Notes: generated by a model from the letters alone, not told the origin. Counted from the first letter of the stretch, positions 25,279 to 35,188 are shown. The stretch: DNA of 64,000 bases from Palsa-506 sp963786975 (GCA_963786975.1 CAWBBE010000001.1:496001-560000), one strand, 5' to 3'. Numbers and translations are program-made.

Positions 25279-26790
25279 TCACTCGGGCCGGCCGGGCAGG
25301 CCGGCCGGGGCGGTGCCGGGAGCGCCCGGGAACCCCTGGCCATGGGACAGGCCAGCGGCGCCATCTCCGGCTGCGTACGGGATGAAGCTGCCGTGATGCA
25401 GGTTCGCGTCGAGGGGCTTGCCGATCGCCGGGAACGCCCGCTGCGGGCAGGTGTTCCGGTCGCACACCTTGCATCCGGGGCCGATCGGGACGAGCGCGGA
25501 CGGGCTGGCCAGATCGAGTCCGTGGGAGTAGACCAGCCGCTGGGCGTGGCGGAGATCGCAGCCCAGGCCGACCGCGAAGGTCTTGCCAAGCGTTCCGTAA
25601 CCGCCGTAGCGCCGCGAGACAGTCCGGGCGACCCACAGGTAGCTCCGGCCGTCGGGCATCTGGGCCAGCTGAGTCTGGATCTCGCCGGGATGCACGAAAG
25701 CCTCGTAGACATTCCAGAGCGGGCAGGAACCGCCGACCCGGGAGAAGTGGAAGCTGGTCGCTGACTGGCGCTTGGAGATGTTGCCGGCCCGGTCGACCCG
25801 CACGAAGATGAACGGCACGCCGCGCACCCCGGGCCGCTGCAGCGTGCTGAGGCGGTGCGCGACGGTCTCGTAGCCGACGTCGAACCGCCGTTGCAGAAGC
25901 TCGATGTCGTAGCCGAGGGCCTCCGCGGCATCAAGGAATATCTGGTACGGCAGGACCAGCGCGCCGGCAAAGTAGCTGGCGAGGCCGATCCGGCAGAGCA
26001 GCCGGGCATCATCGCCGGACAGGTTCGCCTCGGTGATGATCTGCTCGATCTCCGCGCCCAGCTCGGCCGAGGCCAGGTGGGTAGCCAGCTGGAATGCCCG
26101 CTGACCGGAGTTGAGCAGCGGGGACAGCGCCAGCACCCGGGCGTCAGGGTCGTAGCGCCGCTTGACCGCCTGGTCGCCGGACGGAAGATCGGCAACCCGG
26201 ATGCCGTGCCGGCCGGCCAGCCGCTCGGTGATCCCGGCGGCGACGTTGCCGATCGCGAGGCCGGCCTGCGCGAAGATCCGCTCGGCCGCGAGATCGAGCG
26301 TCGGGAAGTAGTTCCGCCGGGCGTAGAACAGCTCCTGGACTTCCTCCTGCGCCATCGGCGGAGGCACCGACATCGAGCCCGCCGCGCCGGCATCGATGCG
26401 GGTCATGATCGTCTCGTTGACGTCGCGACCGTGCCGGTACCGGCGGTGCAGCTCGATGACGTAGCGGCCGACGGCCGGCATGGACGCGGCCAGCTCCCGG
26501 ATCTCGGCCATCGAGATATGCTCGCCGACCGAGGGATCGGTCAGCACATCCCGGAGCTGCGCCACCAGCCGGTCGGCGTCCTCAGCCGAGAACTGCTGCA
26601 AGTCGGCGTCGTAGGCGCTGGCCAGCCGGAGCAGGACGGTGGCCGTCATCGGGCGCTGGCCGGACTCCAGCTGGTTCACGTAGCTGGGCGAGATGCCCAG
26701 CGCGCTGGCCATCGCCGCCTGAGTCAGGCCGCGTTCCTCCCGGAACCGGCGAAGCCGGACACCGACCCGCGCTTTCGTGACCGACATCAC
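25279..26790 (-). CDS. RamB/ScfR-type XRE regulator of short-chain acyl metabolism
   Basis: A 503-residue regulator. The N-terminal helix-turn-helix (about 8-65) contains LTQAAMASALGISPSYVNQL. The middle corresponds to the IrrE/ImmA-like region (RRNYFPTLDLAAERIF, then QRAFQLATHLASAELG), but without an intact HExxH. The C-terminal ScfR domain ends in the Cys cluster GPGCKVCDRNTCPQ. Members such as RamB of Corynebacterium and Mycobacterium control acetate, glyoxylate and propionate genes in response to acyl-CoA. It is divergent from pckG with a shared 300-bp promoter region, so gluconeogenic PEP formation is a plausible target. The start is MMSV or the next Met. Confidence 0.85.
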   Translation of the reverse strand: MMSVTKARVGVRLRRFREERGLTQAAMASALGISPSYVNQLESGQRPMTATVLLRLASAYDADLQQFSAEDADRLVAQLRDVLTDPSVGEHISMAEIRELAASMPAVGRYVIELHRRYRHGRDVNETIMTRIDAGAAGSMSVPPPMAQEEVQELFYARRNYFPTLDLAAERIFAQAGLAIGNVAAGITERLAGRHGIRVADLPSGDQAVKRRYDPDARVLALSPLLNSGQRAFQLATHLASAELGAEIEQIITEANLSGDDARLLCRIGLASYFAGALVLPYQIFLDAAEALGYDIELLQRRFDVGYETVAHRLSTLQRPGVRGVPFIFVRVDRAGNISKRQSATSFHFSRVGGSCPLWNVYEAFVHPGEIQTQLAQMPDGRSYLWVARTVSRRYGGYGTLGKTFAVGLGCDLRHAQRLVYSHGLDLASPSALVPIGPGCKVCDRNTCPQRAFPAIGKPLDANLHHGSFIPYAAGDGAAGLSHGQGFPGAPGTAPAGLPGRPE

Positions 26791-27093
26791 ACGCCCTGTC
26801 CTCGGAGGTTGCGCTGCTCACATCATCGTGCACCGGCCGGTGTCCTGCTGACCGGCACCGGCCGCTCACGCAGGTCCGGCGTGCCCGCGCTCGCTCGTCC
26901 GGGCAGAATGACGCTCACGCTCTTCACGAACATTACAGAATCGCTGCCGAAGCAGCACAAACCTCCACATATGCAGGGTCTACCGTTCCGCAGGCTTTGA
27001 GTGCATCTTGTTAACGTGGGTATCCGGTCTCAATCAGGACCGGACGCTAGACGAGCTGCGGGTACCGGCCGGCGGCCGGAGGGAGAGATTTTC
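26791..27093. promoter_or_regulatory. Shared ramB-like/pckG intergenic region with inverted repeat
   Basis: About 300 bp between two divergent genes. The half next to pckG is A/T-richer, as expected for a promoter, but no clear -35/-10 pair stands out. TCCGGTC-N8-GACCGGA (27023-27044) has perfect 7-bp arms about 50 bp upstream of the pckG start; it could be an operator or a leader hairpin. GGAGGGAGAG at 27078-27087 is the pckG ribosome site. Confidence 0.45.
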
Positions 27094-28917
27094 GTGGGCG
27101 ACGCTACGCCAGGGCTGGATCACCCCCCAACAGCACACAGCGGGCTTATCGGGTGGGTGAACGAGATCGCGGCGCTCACCCAGCCCGCCCGGGTGCAGTG
27201 GTGCGACGGCTCGCCAGAAGAGTGGGACCGGCTCACCAGCCTGCTGGTGCAGCAGGGCACGATCATGCCGCTGAACCCCGAGCTGCGGCCGGGGAGCTTC
27301 CTCGCCCGGTCCGATCCGATGGACGTCGCGCGGGTCGAGGACCGCACGTTCATCTGCTCGGAGAAAGAAGTGGACGCCGGGCCGACCAATAACTGGATCG
27401 CGCCGGCCGAGATGCGGGCCACCTTCGGCACGCTGTTCGCCGGCTGCATGGCGGGCCGGACCATGTACGTGGTCCCGTTCTGCATGGGCCCGCTCGGCTC
27501 GGCGATCTCCCAGCTCGGCGTGGAGATCACCGACTCGCCTTATGTCGCGGCATCGATGCGGATAATGACCCGGGTCGGCGCGCCGGTGCTGGCGCAACTG
27601 GGCAACGACGGGTTCTTCGTCCGGGCCGTGCACTCGGTCGGCGCCCCGCTGCGGCCCGGCCAGCCGGACGTGCCGTGGCCGTGCAGCGATACCAAGTACA
27701 TCTCGCACTTCCCGGAGACCCGGGAGATCTGGTCGTACGGCTCCGGGTACGGCGGGAACGCGCTGCTCGGCAAGAAGTGCTACGCGCTGCGGATCGCCTC
27801 GGCGATGGCCCGCGATGAAGGCTGGCTGGCCGAGCACATGCTGATCCTCAAGGTCACCCCGCCAGAGGGCGAGGCGAAGTACATCGCGGCGGCCTTCCCG
27901 TCCGCCTGCGGCAAGACCAACCTGGCCATGCTGCAGCCCACCATCCCCGGCTGGCGGATCGAGACCATCGGCGATGACATCGCCTGGATGCGGTTCGGCG
28001 CGGACGGCAGGCTGTACGCGATCAACCCGGAGGCCGGATTCTTCGGCGTCGCGCCCGGTACCAGCACCGTCACCAATCCCAACGCGCTCAAGATGCTGGC
28101 CAGGAACACGATCTTCACCAATGTCGCGCTCACCGACGACGGCGACGTGTGGTGGGAGGGCCTGACCGGCGAGCCGCCCGCCCACCTGACCGACTGGCAG
28201 GGCCGCGACTGGACGCCGGCTTCCGGCAGCCCGGCGGCCCACCCCAACTCCCGGTTCACCGTGGACGCGGCCCAGTGCCCGTCGATTGCCCCGGAATGGG
28301 ACGACCCGGCCGGGGTGCCGATCTCGGCCATCCTGTTCGGCGGCCGCCGGGCCACGGCGGTGCCGCTGGTCACCGAGGCCTTCTCCTGGCAGCACGGCGT
28401 GTTCATGGGGGCGACCATCGCCTCCGAGACGACCGCCGCGGCCACCGGCCAGGTCGGGCAGCTGCGCCACGACCCGTTCGCGATGCTGCCGTTCTGCGGC
28501 TACAACATGGGCGATTACTTCGGTCACTGGCTGGCCATCGGCGGCATGACCGACCCGGACAAGCTGCCCCGTTTTTATGCCGTCAACTGGTTCCGCAAGG
28601 ACGGCCAGGGCAAGTTCGCCTGGCCCGGCTTCGGCGAGAACGGCCGCGTGCTCAAGTGGATCACCGAGCGGCTGTCCGGCCAGGCCCTGGCCACCGCCAC
28701 CCCGATCGGCCAGGTGCCCGCGGCCGGCGCCCTGGACGTCGAAGGCCTCACGATCAGCGACAGCGCCCTGCAGCTGCTGCTGTCCGCGGACGCCGATACC
28801 TGGCAGGACGAAGCCGACCACATCCGGGAGTACTTCACCACGTTCGGCAGCCACCTGCCCGAGCGGCTGTGGGACGAGCACGAGGCCCTGCTGGAGCGCC
28901 TGAAGACCGCCAGCTGA
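27094..28917 (+). CDS. pckG: Phosphoenolpyruvate carboxykinase (GTP)
   Basis: A 607-residue GTP-dependent PEP carboxykinase, the standard length. It decarboxylates and phosphorylates oxaloacetate to PEP, the first step of gluconeogenesis. The kinase-1a/P-loop is FPSACGKTNLAML, with the reactive Cys at about 272. The guanine/metal region is IGDDIAWMRFG, substrate binding is SYGSGYGGNALLGKKCYAL, and MEHGVF-type motifs appear as SWQHGVFMGA. The start GTG 27094 sits 6 bp after a strong GGAGGGAGAG and gives the family's usual N-terminus; an ATG further upstream (27001) would add about 30 unconserved residues. It is divergent from a RamB-like regulator. Confidence 0.95.
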   Translation: MGDATPGLDHPPTAHSGLIGWVNEIAALTQPARVQWCDGSPEEWDRLTSLLVQQGTIMPLNPELRPGSFLARSDPMDVARVEDRTFICSEKEVDAGPTNNWIAPAEMRATFGTLFAGCMAGRTMYVVPFCMGPLGSAISQLGVEITDSPYVAASMRIMTRVGAPVLAQLGNDGFFVRAVHSVGAPLRPGQPDVPWPCSDTKYISHFPETREIWSYGSGYGGNALLGKKCYALRIASAMARDEGWLAEHMLILKVTPPEGEAKYIAAAFPSACGKTNLAMLQPTIPGWRIETIGDDIAWMRFGADGRLYAINPEAGFFGVAPGTSTVTNPNALKMLARNTIFTNVALTDDGDVWWEGLTGEPPAHLTDWQGRDWTPASGSPAAHPNSRFTVDAAQCPSIAPEWDDPAGVPISAILFGGRRATAVPLVTEAFSWQHGVFMGATIASETTAAATGQVGQLRHDPFAMLPFCGYNMGDYFGHWLAIGGMTDPDKLPRFYAVNWFRKDGQGKFAWPGFGENGRVLKWITERLSGQALATATPIGQVPAAGALDVEGLTISDSALQLLLSADADTWQDEADHIREYFTTFGSHLPERLWDEHEALLERLKTAS

Positions 28918-28960
28918 CCTCTCTCAGCCCGGCCCGCCCGCTGTTTCGGAGGTAATTCGC

Positions 28961-31756
28961 TCAGCCAGGCAGCGGGGAGGCGCCGGCCGGGCGCACCCGG
29001 ACCGGGGGGACAGCGGTCATGTCCGCCGTGCTCACGCCCTTGCTGGTGAGCACCGGGCCGGCTGGCCTCGCGGGCCGGGCGAAGTGGCGGTCGAGCAGGT
29101 CGTCGAAGTCCTCCGCGCAAAGCGGCCGGGAGAAGTAGAAGCCCTGCCCGACCTCGCAGCCGAGCATCTCCAGCCCGGCGGCCTGCTCCCTGGTCTCCAC
29201 GCCCTCGGCCACCGCCGATATGCCCATGGCATTGGCCAGGTCGATGATGGCGCGGACGATCGCCGAGTCCACCGGGCTCTCGGCGATGCCCTGCACGAAC
29301 GTGCGGTCCACCTTCACCTCGTGCACTGGGAACTGCTTGAGGTACGCAAGCGAGGAGTGGCCGGTGCCGAAGTCGTCGATGGCCAGCCGCACGCCCAGCC
29401 GGCTGAGCTTCTTCATGACCTCGCGGGCGCCGGACAGGTCTTCCATCACCACGGTCTCGGTGATCTCGAATATGAGCAGCTCCGAGGGCAGGCCGGAGGC
29501 ATCGAGGGCCGCCGCCACCTGCGGCAGCAGCCCGTTCTCCTGGAACTGCCTGGGTGACAGGTTGACGCTGATGGGCAGGTTCACGTCCAGCCGGTCCCGG
29601 ATCGAGCGCACCTGCCGGCAGGCGGTGTCCAGGACGTAACGCCCGATCGGCAGTATCAGCCCGGTTTCCTCTGCCATCGGAATGAACCGCATGGGGCTGA
29701 TCAGGCCATTCGCGGGATGGCGCCACCGGACCAGCGCCTCTGCTCCCACGATGCGCTGCTCGTCAAGGGAGTAGAACGGCTGGTAATGCACCTCGAGCTC
29801 GCCTCGCTCCAGCCCTTTGCGCAGATCGGCCTCGATCTGCAGCCGCTCGGAGGAGCGGCTGCCCATGGAAGCCTGGTCGAACACCTTGTAGACGCCGCCC
29901 CCGCCCTTGACCTTGGCGTCGTACATCGCCACGTCAGCGTTGCGAAGCACGTCGTCTGCCGTCTTGCCTGGCTCGGTCAGGGCGATGCCGACCGACACGC
30001 TGGCAACCAGCTCGTAGCCATCGGGCAGCACCATCGGCTGTTCGACGGCGGCGCAGATGCGCCGCGCGGCGGCGACCGCCACGTCCACTCCGGCCACGTC
30101 CTCCAGCAGCACCACGAACTCGTCGCCGCCGAAGCGGGCCAGCAGGTCGTGACTCCGCACCACCCCCTTCATCCGTGCCCCGATCGCCACCAGGAACTCG
30201 TCGCCGGTCACGTGCCCGAGGCTGTCGTTGATGCTCTTGAAGCGATCCACGTCGACAAAGATCAGCGCGTGCGTCTTGCGGTCCATGGCCGACCGGCACA
30301 GCGCCTGATCAAGGCGCTCCACCAGCAGCCGGCGGTTGGCCAGGCCGGTGAGGCTGTCGTAGCAGGCGTGATGGTGGAGTTCATCTTCGAAGGCCTTGCG
30401 CTCGGTGATATCGCGAAAGGCGATCACCGCGCCGGACGGCGTGCCGTCGCTCATCACCGCGGAGGCCGTGTACGCGACCGGGATGGTGCCGCCGTTCTTG
30501 CCCGGGAACCGGGCGTCGTCCTCCCGGATGGTGCGGCCCGTGCGCATGGCCTCGCTGGCCGGCCTGAGCAGGAAGCCCGGTGCCGTGCGGGCGCCATCGC
30601 TCACCGGGTCGTCGATGGTTATGTTCAGCGGCGGCAGCTCCATCATGTCGGCCGCGGCCCGGTTCACGAAGGTCAGCTTCCCGTCCGCGTCCAAGGCGCA
30701 CACGCCTTCTCCGATGTTGAGGGTGATCGAGGACAGCCGTTCCCGCCCGACCAGGACCTGCTGGTACAGCTCGGCATTGCTGAGCGCCCCGCTGCCCACG
30801 GCGGCCAGCGCCCTCAGCAGGCCCCGGTCGGCGTCGTCGAAGGGCTCATCCCGCCGCCGGCCCGACGCGACCAGCCACTGCCGCTGATCGGCAACGATCA
30901 TCGGCGCCGCCAGCTGGCCGGGGCCCGGTTCCGCGCCGGTCAGGATTGCCTCCGGGCTGCGGAGCAGCCGCCGCGCCGACCCTAAGATCGTCTCGAGCAC
31001 CGCCTGCTGCCGCAGCGCCCGGTTTGCCTCCAGGGTGACCTCGTACAGCCCCTCCATCCGGGCGCGGTCGTACAGCGCCGCGAACCGGGCGCTGATGAGC
31101 TGCCGCTCCACGACCAGTCCCGGCACTGCCAGCGCCACCGCCCACGGGTGCGCCTGTATCGCCAGTGCCAGGATCACGCCGACCAGCGCTCCCGCGCCGG
31201 TATGCGTCACCTGGACAGGAAGGTCGCTGGTGAGCTCGCGCCAGGCCGTGCCCATCGAGACCATAACGCCGGCCACCAGGAACGTATTGACGACGAAGTA
31301 AACTCCCGCGCCGAGGACAACGGCCGCGATCTGGTTTGCGGTGAGTGAATTCGAGGGCGCAGCGATAGCGCGGCTCGCGGTCAGTCCCATGCCCGTCGCG
31401 AGCATTACCTGCCCGACATTGAAGGCAGACTTGACCAGCGGGCGCTGACGGGCGACCTGAGCCAGGACCGTTGCCGTGGCAAAGGTCCCCAAGGTCACCA
31501 GCGGTGGCACGAGGAGGGCCAGGATCACGAAGAAGCCCTCGTCCATATTGAAGGCCGCGGATTCGCCTCCCCGGTACACCACGACCGGCCACCGCCAGCT
31601 CCCCAGGGCCAGCGCGCCCACCGCGGCCGCGACGATCCACTGGCTCTCGCTGACGTGCCACCAGCCCGACTGCCTCCATACGGCGACGAACAAGGTCAGC
31701 GCACCACCCGCGACCGACGCCGCAACGACGGCCCAGGTGGCACGCGGTACCTTCAT
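28961..31756 (-). CDS. Membrane-anchored PAS-GGDEF-EAL cyclic-di-GMP enzyme
   Basis: A 931-residue protein. About seven transmembrane helices (1-215) form a putative sensor. A GAF-like segment (about 230-340), a PAS domain (about 345-455, ending AFRDITERKAFEDELHHHAC), a GGDEF domain and an EAL domain follow. RFGGDEFVVLLED keeps the diguanylate cyclase motif. The EAL domain keeps AEALVRWRHP, NLSPRQF, the ITETVVMED Glu and DDFGTGHSSL, so both synthesis and breakdown of c-di-GMP are possible. The last 45 residues are unstructured. The start ATG is 25 bp downstream of the subtilisin stop, so the two are probably cotranscribed. C-di-GMP control would fit a surface/polysaccharide lifestyle. Confidence 0.92.
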   Translation of the reverse strand: MKVPRATWAVVAASVAGGALTLFVAVWRQSGWWHVSESQWIVAAAVGALALGSWRWPVVVYRGGESAAFNMDEGFFVILALLVPPLVTLGTFATATVLAQVARQRPLVKSAFNVGQVMLATGMGLTASRAIAAPSNSLTANQIAAVVLGAGVYFVVNTFLVAGVMVSMGTAWRELTSDLPVQVTHTGAGALVGVILALAIQAHPWAVALAVPGLVVERQLISARFAALYDRARMEGLYEVTLEANRALRQQAVLETILGSARRLLRSPEAILTGAEPGPGQLAAPMIVADQRQWLVASGRRRDEPFDDADRGLLRALAAVGSGALSNAELYQQVLVGRERLSSITLNIGEGVCALDADGKLTFVNRAAADMMELPPLNITIDDPVSDGARTAPGFLLRPASEAMRTGRTIREDDARFPGKNGGTIPVAYTASAVMSDGTPSGAVIAFRDITERKAFEDELHHHACYDSLTGLANRRLLVERLDQALCRSAMDRKTHALIFVDVDRFKSINDSLGHVTGDEFLVAIGARMKGVVRSHDLLARFGGDEFVVLLEDVAGVDVAVAAARRICAAVEQPMVLPDGYELVASVSVGIALTEPGKTADDVLRNADVAMYDAKVKGGGGVYKVFDQASMGSRSSERLQIEADLRKGLERGELEVHYQPFYSLDEQRIVGAEALVRWRHPANGLISPMRFIPMAEETGLILPIGRYVLDTACRQVRSIRDRLDVNLPISVNLSPRQFQENGLLPQVAAALDASGLPSELLIFEITETVVMEDLSGAREVMKKLSRLGVRLAIDDFGTGHSSLAYLKQFPVHEVKVDRTFVQGIAESPVDSAIVRAIIDLANAMGISAVAEGVETREQAAGLEMLGCEVGQGFYFSRPLCAEDFDDLLDRHFARPARPAGPVLTSKGVSTADMTAVPPVRVRPAGASPLPG

Positions 31757-31781
31757 GGCCTGGCTGCCGCTTCAGGCAATA

Positions 31782-33444
31782 TCAGTTCCATGCCGAGCTA
31801 TTCCAGGCCAGGCCGACCCAGGCGGAGCCATCCCACGCGGAGCCGTTCCAGGCGGAATCGTTCCAGGCCCAGCCAACCCAGTTCGCGCCGTTCCATGCTG
31901 CGCCGTCCCATGCTGCGCGGTTCCAGCCTGAGTCGTTCCAGGCCATGCCGTCCCAGTCGGCGCCGTTCCACCCGGTGCCGTTCCAGGCCCAGCCGGTGGC
32001 TGGCGGCGGATTTCCCGGCAGTCCCGACCACAGGCTCGCGTTCCAGGTGTCAGCCGGCCGGGTGGGCGACAGCGAGACCGTGCTGCCGGGCCACGCCGGG
32101 GTCGGCCTGGCGGCCGACTGGCTGAAGTTCATCGGGCCCGAGGTGGCCGCGGCGTAAGCGTCGAGGGCCCCGTGACCGTCCGCGAAGGGGTTGCCGATCG
32201 GGCCGGCGTCGGCCGTGCCGAGCAGCCGGGCCTTTACTTGATCGGGGGACAGGCCCGGGTTGTCGGCCAGCACCAGCGCCGCCGCCCCGCTGGTGATGGC
32301 CGCGCTGAACGAGGTACCGGAGCCGACGAAGTTCGCCGCGCCGAGCCGGGCTGAGGGGTTGCTGTTGTAGACCGTCGAGCCCGGCGCGGCCAGGCTCACC
32401 ACCGACCGGCCCGAGGTGACCAGGTCAGGCTTGACCCAGCCGTCCGGCGAGGTGGGCCCGACGCTGCTGAAGTCGGTCATCTCGTCGTCAGCGGGCGACG
32501 GCGTGGCCATGTCGTCCAATGCCCCCGCGGTGATCACCAGCGGGTCGTCGCCGGGGGAAAGGATGGTGCCGTTGAACGGCCCGGCGTTGCCCGCCGAGGC
32601 CACCACCGTGATGCCCGCGTTCCAGACCGCCTGCACGGCCATGTCCAGGGGGTTGATGACCGTGGACTCGCTGGGCTTGAACCCGAGGGAGATGTTCAGG
32701 ACCTTGATGCCGTACCTGCCCTGGTGATCGACCGCCCACTGCAGGCCGGAGATGAGCGTCCCCAGGTGGGTCGTGCCATCCGCGCCCGCCACCTTGATCG
32801 ACACCAGCCTGGCTCCGGGCGCCTCGCCCGAGTACTGCCCGTTCGACGAGGCCCCGTTGCCGGCGATCAGGCCGGCCACGAAGGTGCCATGCCCGTAGCT
32901 GTCCTGGAACGGGTTGTTTCCGCCGGTCAGGTCCACCCCGCCGGCCAGCCGTCCGGAGAAGTCGGGCAGGCTGTCGATACCCGTGTCCAGCACGGCCACG
33001 GTGACCCCCTGTCCGGTATCGCCGCCGGACGCCAGCCGGGTGGCCCCGGTCTCGGACCGGAACACGTCAGACGGCGCATGTGGCCCGGTGGACTCCGGCG
33101 TGGCCTGCACGCTGACAGCGGCATCAGGAGTCACCGTGATACCCGGCAGTGCCGCGAGCAGCGGCTCGGCCACGGTGGGGACCAAAGCATCGACCCCGTC
33201 GATGATGTGGTACTGGGCCAGCACGGTGCCGCCTACCTCCAGCACCGCCGCGGCCGGGCTCAGCAGCCCGGTCGCGGTGACGATGACCGTCTCAGTCGAG
33301 TCTCGCCGACGCGGCCGGGACGCCGGCCGTCAGCGTGCCCGCTAACGCGGCGGCTAATGCCGCGGCGGCGATCCGGCCCGTCTTCCACCAGGAGAACCCT
33401 GTCCGATAACCGGCGCCAGCGCCGGATGAGTTGGCATGCCGCAT
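31782..33444 (-). pseudogene. Secreted subtilisin-like (S8) serine protease with +1 frameshift after the signal peptide
   Basis: Frame 1 (33444-33292) encodes a good signal peptide after a GGGGAGGGG site: basic FSWWKTGRIAAAALAAALAG, then a VPAASA cleavage site, ending ARLD-stop. Skipping the T of that TGA continues ETVIVTATGLLSPAAAVLEV and the whole protease body. The body has the Asp in VAVLDTGID, the His in GHGTFVAGLIAG, Asn in SAGNAG and the Ser in GTSFSAAIT, so the triad is intact. The C-terminus is a run of 14 pentapeptides ending in Trp-Asn/Asp/Val. A single extra base, a sequencing error or RF2-like +1 shifting would each explain the break. If real and not recoded, the protease would lose its export signal. 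Confidence 0.85.
31785..31994 (-). repeat. Fourteen tandem Trp pentapeptides at the subtilisin C-terminus
   Basis: Units such as GWAWN, GTGWN, GADWD, GMAWN, DSGWN, DSAWN, GSAWD and SSAWN follow one another in register: x-x-x-Trp-(Asn/Asp/Val). The DNA is a degenerate 15-bp repeat. The run reaches the stop codon. It may be a wall- or carbohydrate-binding tail; the function is not known. Confidence 0.8.
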
Positions 33445-33829
33445 CTGGCAGCCCCTCCCCTTTGATTCCTTTCGAGGTGTCCACCGTACGCGGCGAGGTC
33501 GGCTTTAGAGGGAAATTTCACTAACCCCGGCTTGCTTATAGGAATAAACCGATCGATACCAGCTGCCCTTGTTCCAGTACCGAGAAGTATTTCCCTAAAG
33601 AGCGGATAACATGGCAATTACGGTAATACGGTAAGGTCGGCTGGGCGGTTTGACCCTGTCAGCGGCATCCCGGGCGCGAGACGGGGCCGGGTGCTCGGCC
33701 GTCCGCGCGGGAGACCGTGCGGCTGGGTCAGCGGCGCTGGCCGGCCGGCCCGGCCTGCTACCCGCGGGCCCCGCCAGATCATCTCCCGGGCTGATGTGGG
33801 CGGGCGGAAAGCGGACTTAGCATGCGGGT
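33445..33829. promoter_or_regulatory. Divergent intergenic region between subtilisin and membrane protein
   Basis: The left half (33520-33640) is unusually A/T-rich and contains TATAAG on the minus strand, a likely -10 for the subtilisin operon. GGGAAATTTCAC (33510-33521), a two-mismatch form of the palindrome at 19-30, lies between it and the gene. On the right, TAGCAT (33818-33823) lies 6 bp before the ATG at 33830, suggesting a leaderless start. No coding potential is seen. Confidence 0.4.
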
Positions 33830-35017
33830 ATGGCCACATCTTCCTTAACCGACCAGGCCGCCCGCGCCGCGCCTGCCACCGCCAGGCCCTTTCTGGTAGC
33901 CGGCCTGGCGGCGCTGTCGGCCGGCGCCGCGGCGATCCATTTCGCGGTCATATTCGAGCACTTTGCCGAATACGTGCTGTACGGCGTCTTCTTCCTGATC
34001 ATCTCCTGGGCGCAGCTGATCTGGGCCGCCGCCGTGGTGTGGCGGCCAGGACGGCTGTGGCTGACGCTGGGCATCGCCGGGAATGCCCTCATCCTGGTGA
34101 TATACGTGGCGTCGCGCACGGCCGGCTTGCCGTTCGGCCCGGACGTGGCCAGCCCGGAACCGGTCGGCGGCGTGGACCTGGTGAGCGGGATCCTGGAGCT
34201 CGCCCTGATCGCCGGCTGCGCGGCGCTGTTGTGGCGGCCGTCCCTTGCCGACCGGCCGGTTCGCCGGCGTAGCGGCTTCGCCGCCATCGCCGCCTTGCTG
34301 GCCTTCCCCGCGCTGGTGGTCGCGGCGGCAGCCGCGGTGATGACGCCCGGCCTGGCCGGCCCCGAGGGGCCGGCCGGGATGGCATCCGGGCCATCGGGGT
34401 CCGGGCCGGCTGCCGCCGCTGGGACTGCGGGCATGGGTGACATGGGCTCGACCGCGGGGCTGCCGGACATGAAGATGTACGGCTCGACCGCGCCGCCCAC
34501 CGCGGCGCAGGTCATCGCGGCCGGGCAGCTGATCAGGGTGACCGGCGCGAGCCTCCGCCGGTATCAGAATGTCAAGGCCGCCTTCGCCGCCGGGTACACC
34601 TATGTCCTGCGCACCAACGGCGAGGAGCACCTGCTCTACGACGGCCCCGATCCCCGCTACGCCGGCCTCGATCCCCGGCACCCGTCCTCGCTGGTGTATG
34701 CGATCAACGTGCCGAATCATCCGCCGATCCTGCTCGGCGCCATGTACATCGAGAACGGGCGCGCGAGCGGGCCGCAGGTCGGCGGCTCGCTGACGCGCTG
34801 GCACTCGCACCTGGTGGTGTGCGACGGCGGCAAGCCGACCATCGCCGGGTTCGGTGTCCAGCTGCGCGGATCCTGCGACCCGGCGAGCTGGCGGGACCGG
34901 TACACGGAGCAGATGCTGCACGTGTGGGTCGTCCGCTACCCCGGTGGCCCCTTCTCCGACGACCTCAGCCGGGCGGCGACCAGCGCCGCGGTCCGGGCCG
35001 TGCTCAGCCGGAAATGA
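33830..35017 (+). CDS. Hypothetical membrane protein with extracytoplasmic His-rich domain
   Basis: A 395-residue protein. Five to six membrane helices (about 20-185) are followed by a Gly/Met/Pro-rich linker (GMGDMGSTAGLPDMKMYG) and a folded C-terminal domain (about 225-390). That domain contains EEHLLYDGPDPRY, RWHSHLVVCDG and EQMLHVWVV. The conserved His residues and the HLHVW-like end suggest metal binding outside the membrane. The N-terminal part resembles the membrane region of actinobacterial HFAEY-type hypothetical proteins. No catalytic family is recognised. It stands alone, with lipoprotein genes downstream. Confidence 0.65.
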   Translation: MATSSLTDQAARAAPATARPFLVAGLAALSAGAAAIHFAVIFEHFAEYVLYGVFFLIISWAQLIWAAAVVWRPGRLWLTLGIAGNALILVIYVASRTAGLPFGPDVASPEPVGGVDLVSGILELALIAGCAALLWRPSLADRPVRRRSGFAAIAALLAFPALVVAAAAAVMTPGLAGPEGPAGMASGPSGSGPAAAAGTAGMGDMGSTAGLPDMKMYGSTAPPTAAQVIAAGQLIRVTGASLRRYQNVKAAFAAGYTYVLRTNGEEHLLYDGPDPRYAGLDPRHPSSLVYAINVPNHPPILLGAMYIENGRASGPQVGGSLTRWHSHLVVCDGGKPTIAGFGVQLRGSCDPASWRDRYTEQMLHVWVVRYPGGPFSDDLSRAATSAAVRAVLSRK

Positions 35018-35188
35018 GCATGCGCCGGTCGCCGCCGGAGGCGGCCGAGCCGGCGGTGGGCATTCCGGCCGGCGCCGCAGTCCGGCGTTACTCACGCTGA
35101 GCTCACACGCAATCCACGCGGGGTCCTGATTTCCGCGGCCAATGATGGTGGCCAGCGCAATCAGCGACCGAGCCGTAAGGACTGCGAC

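Noticed and set aside
27034..28881. A 615-codon open frame antisense to pckG
   Set aside because: It is a shadow frame produced by the codon bias of the real gene; composition is His/Arg/Gly/Val-rich, with no domain and no ribosome site.
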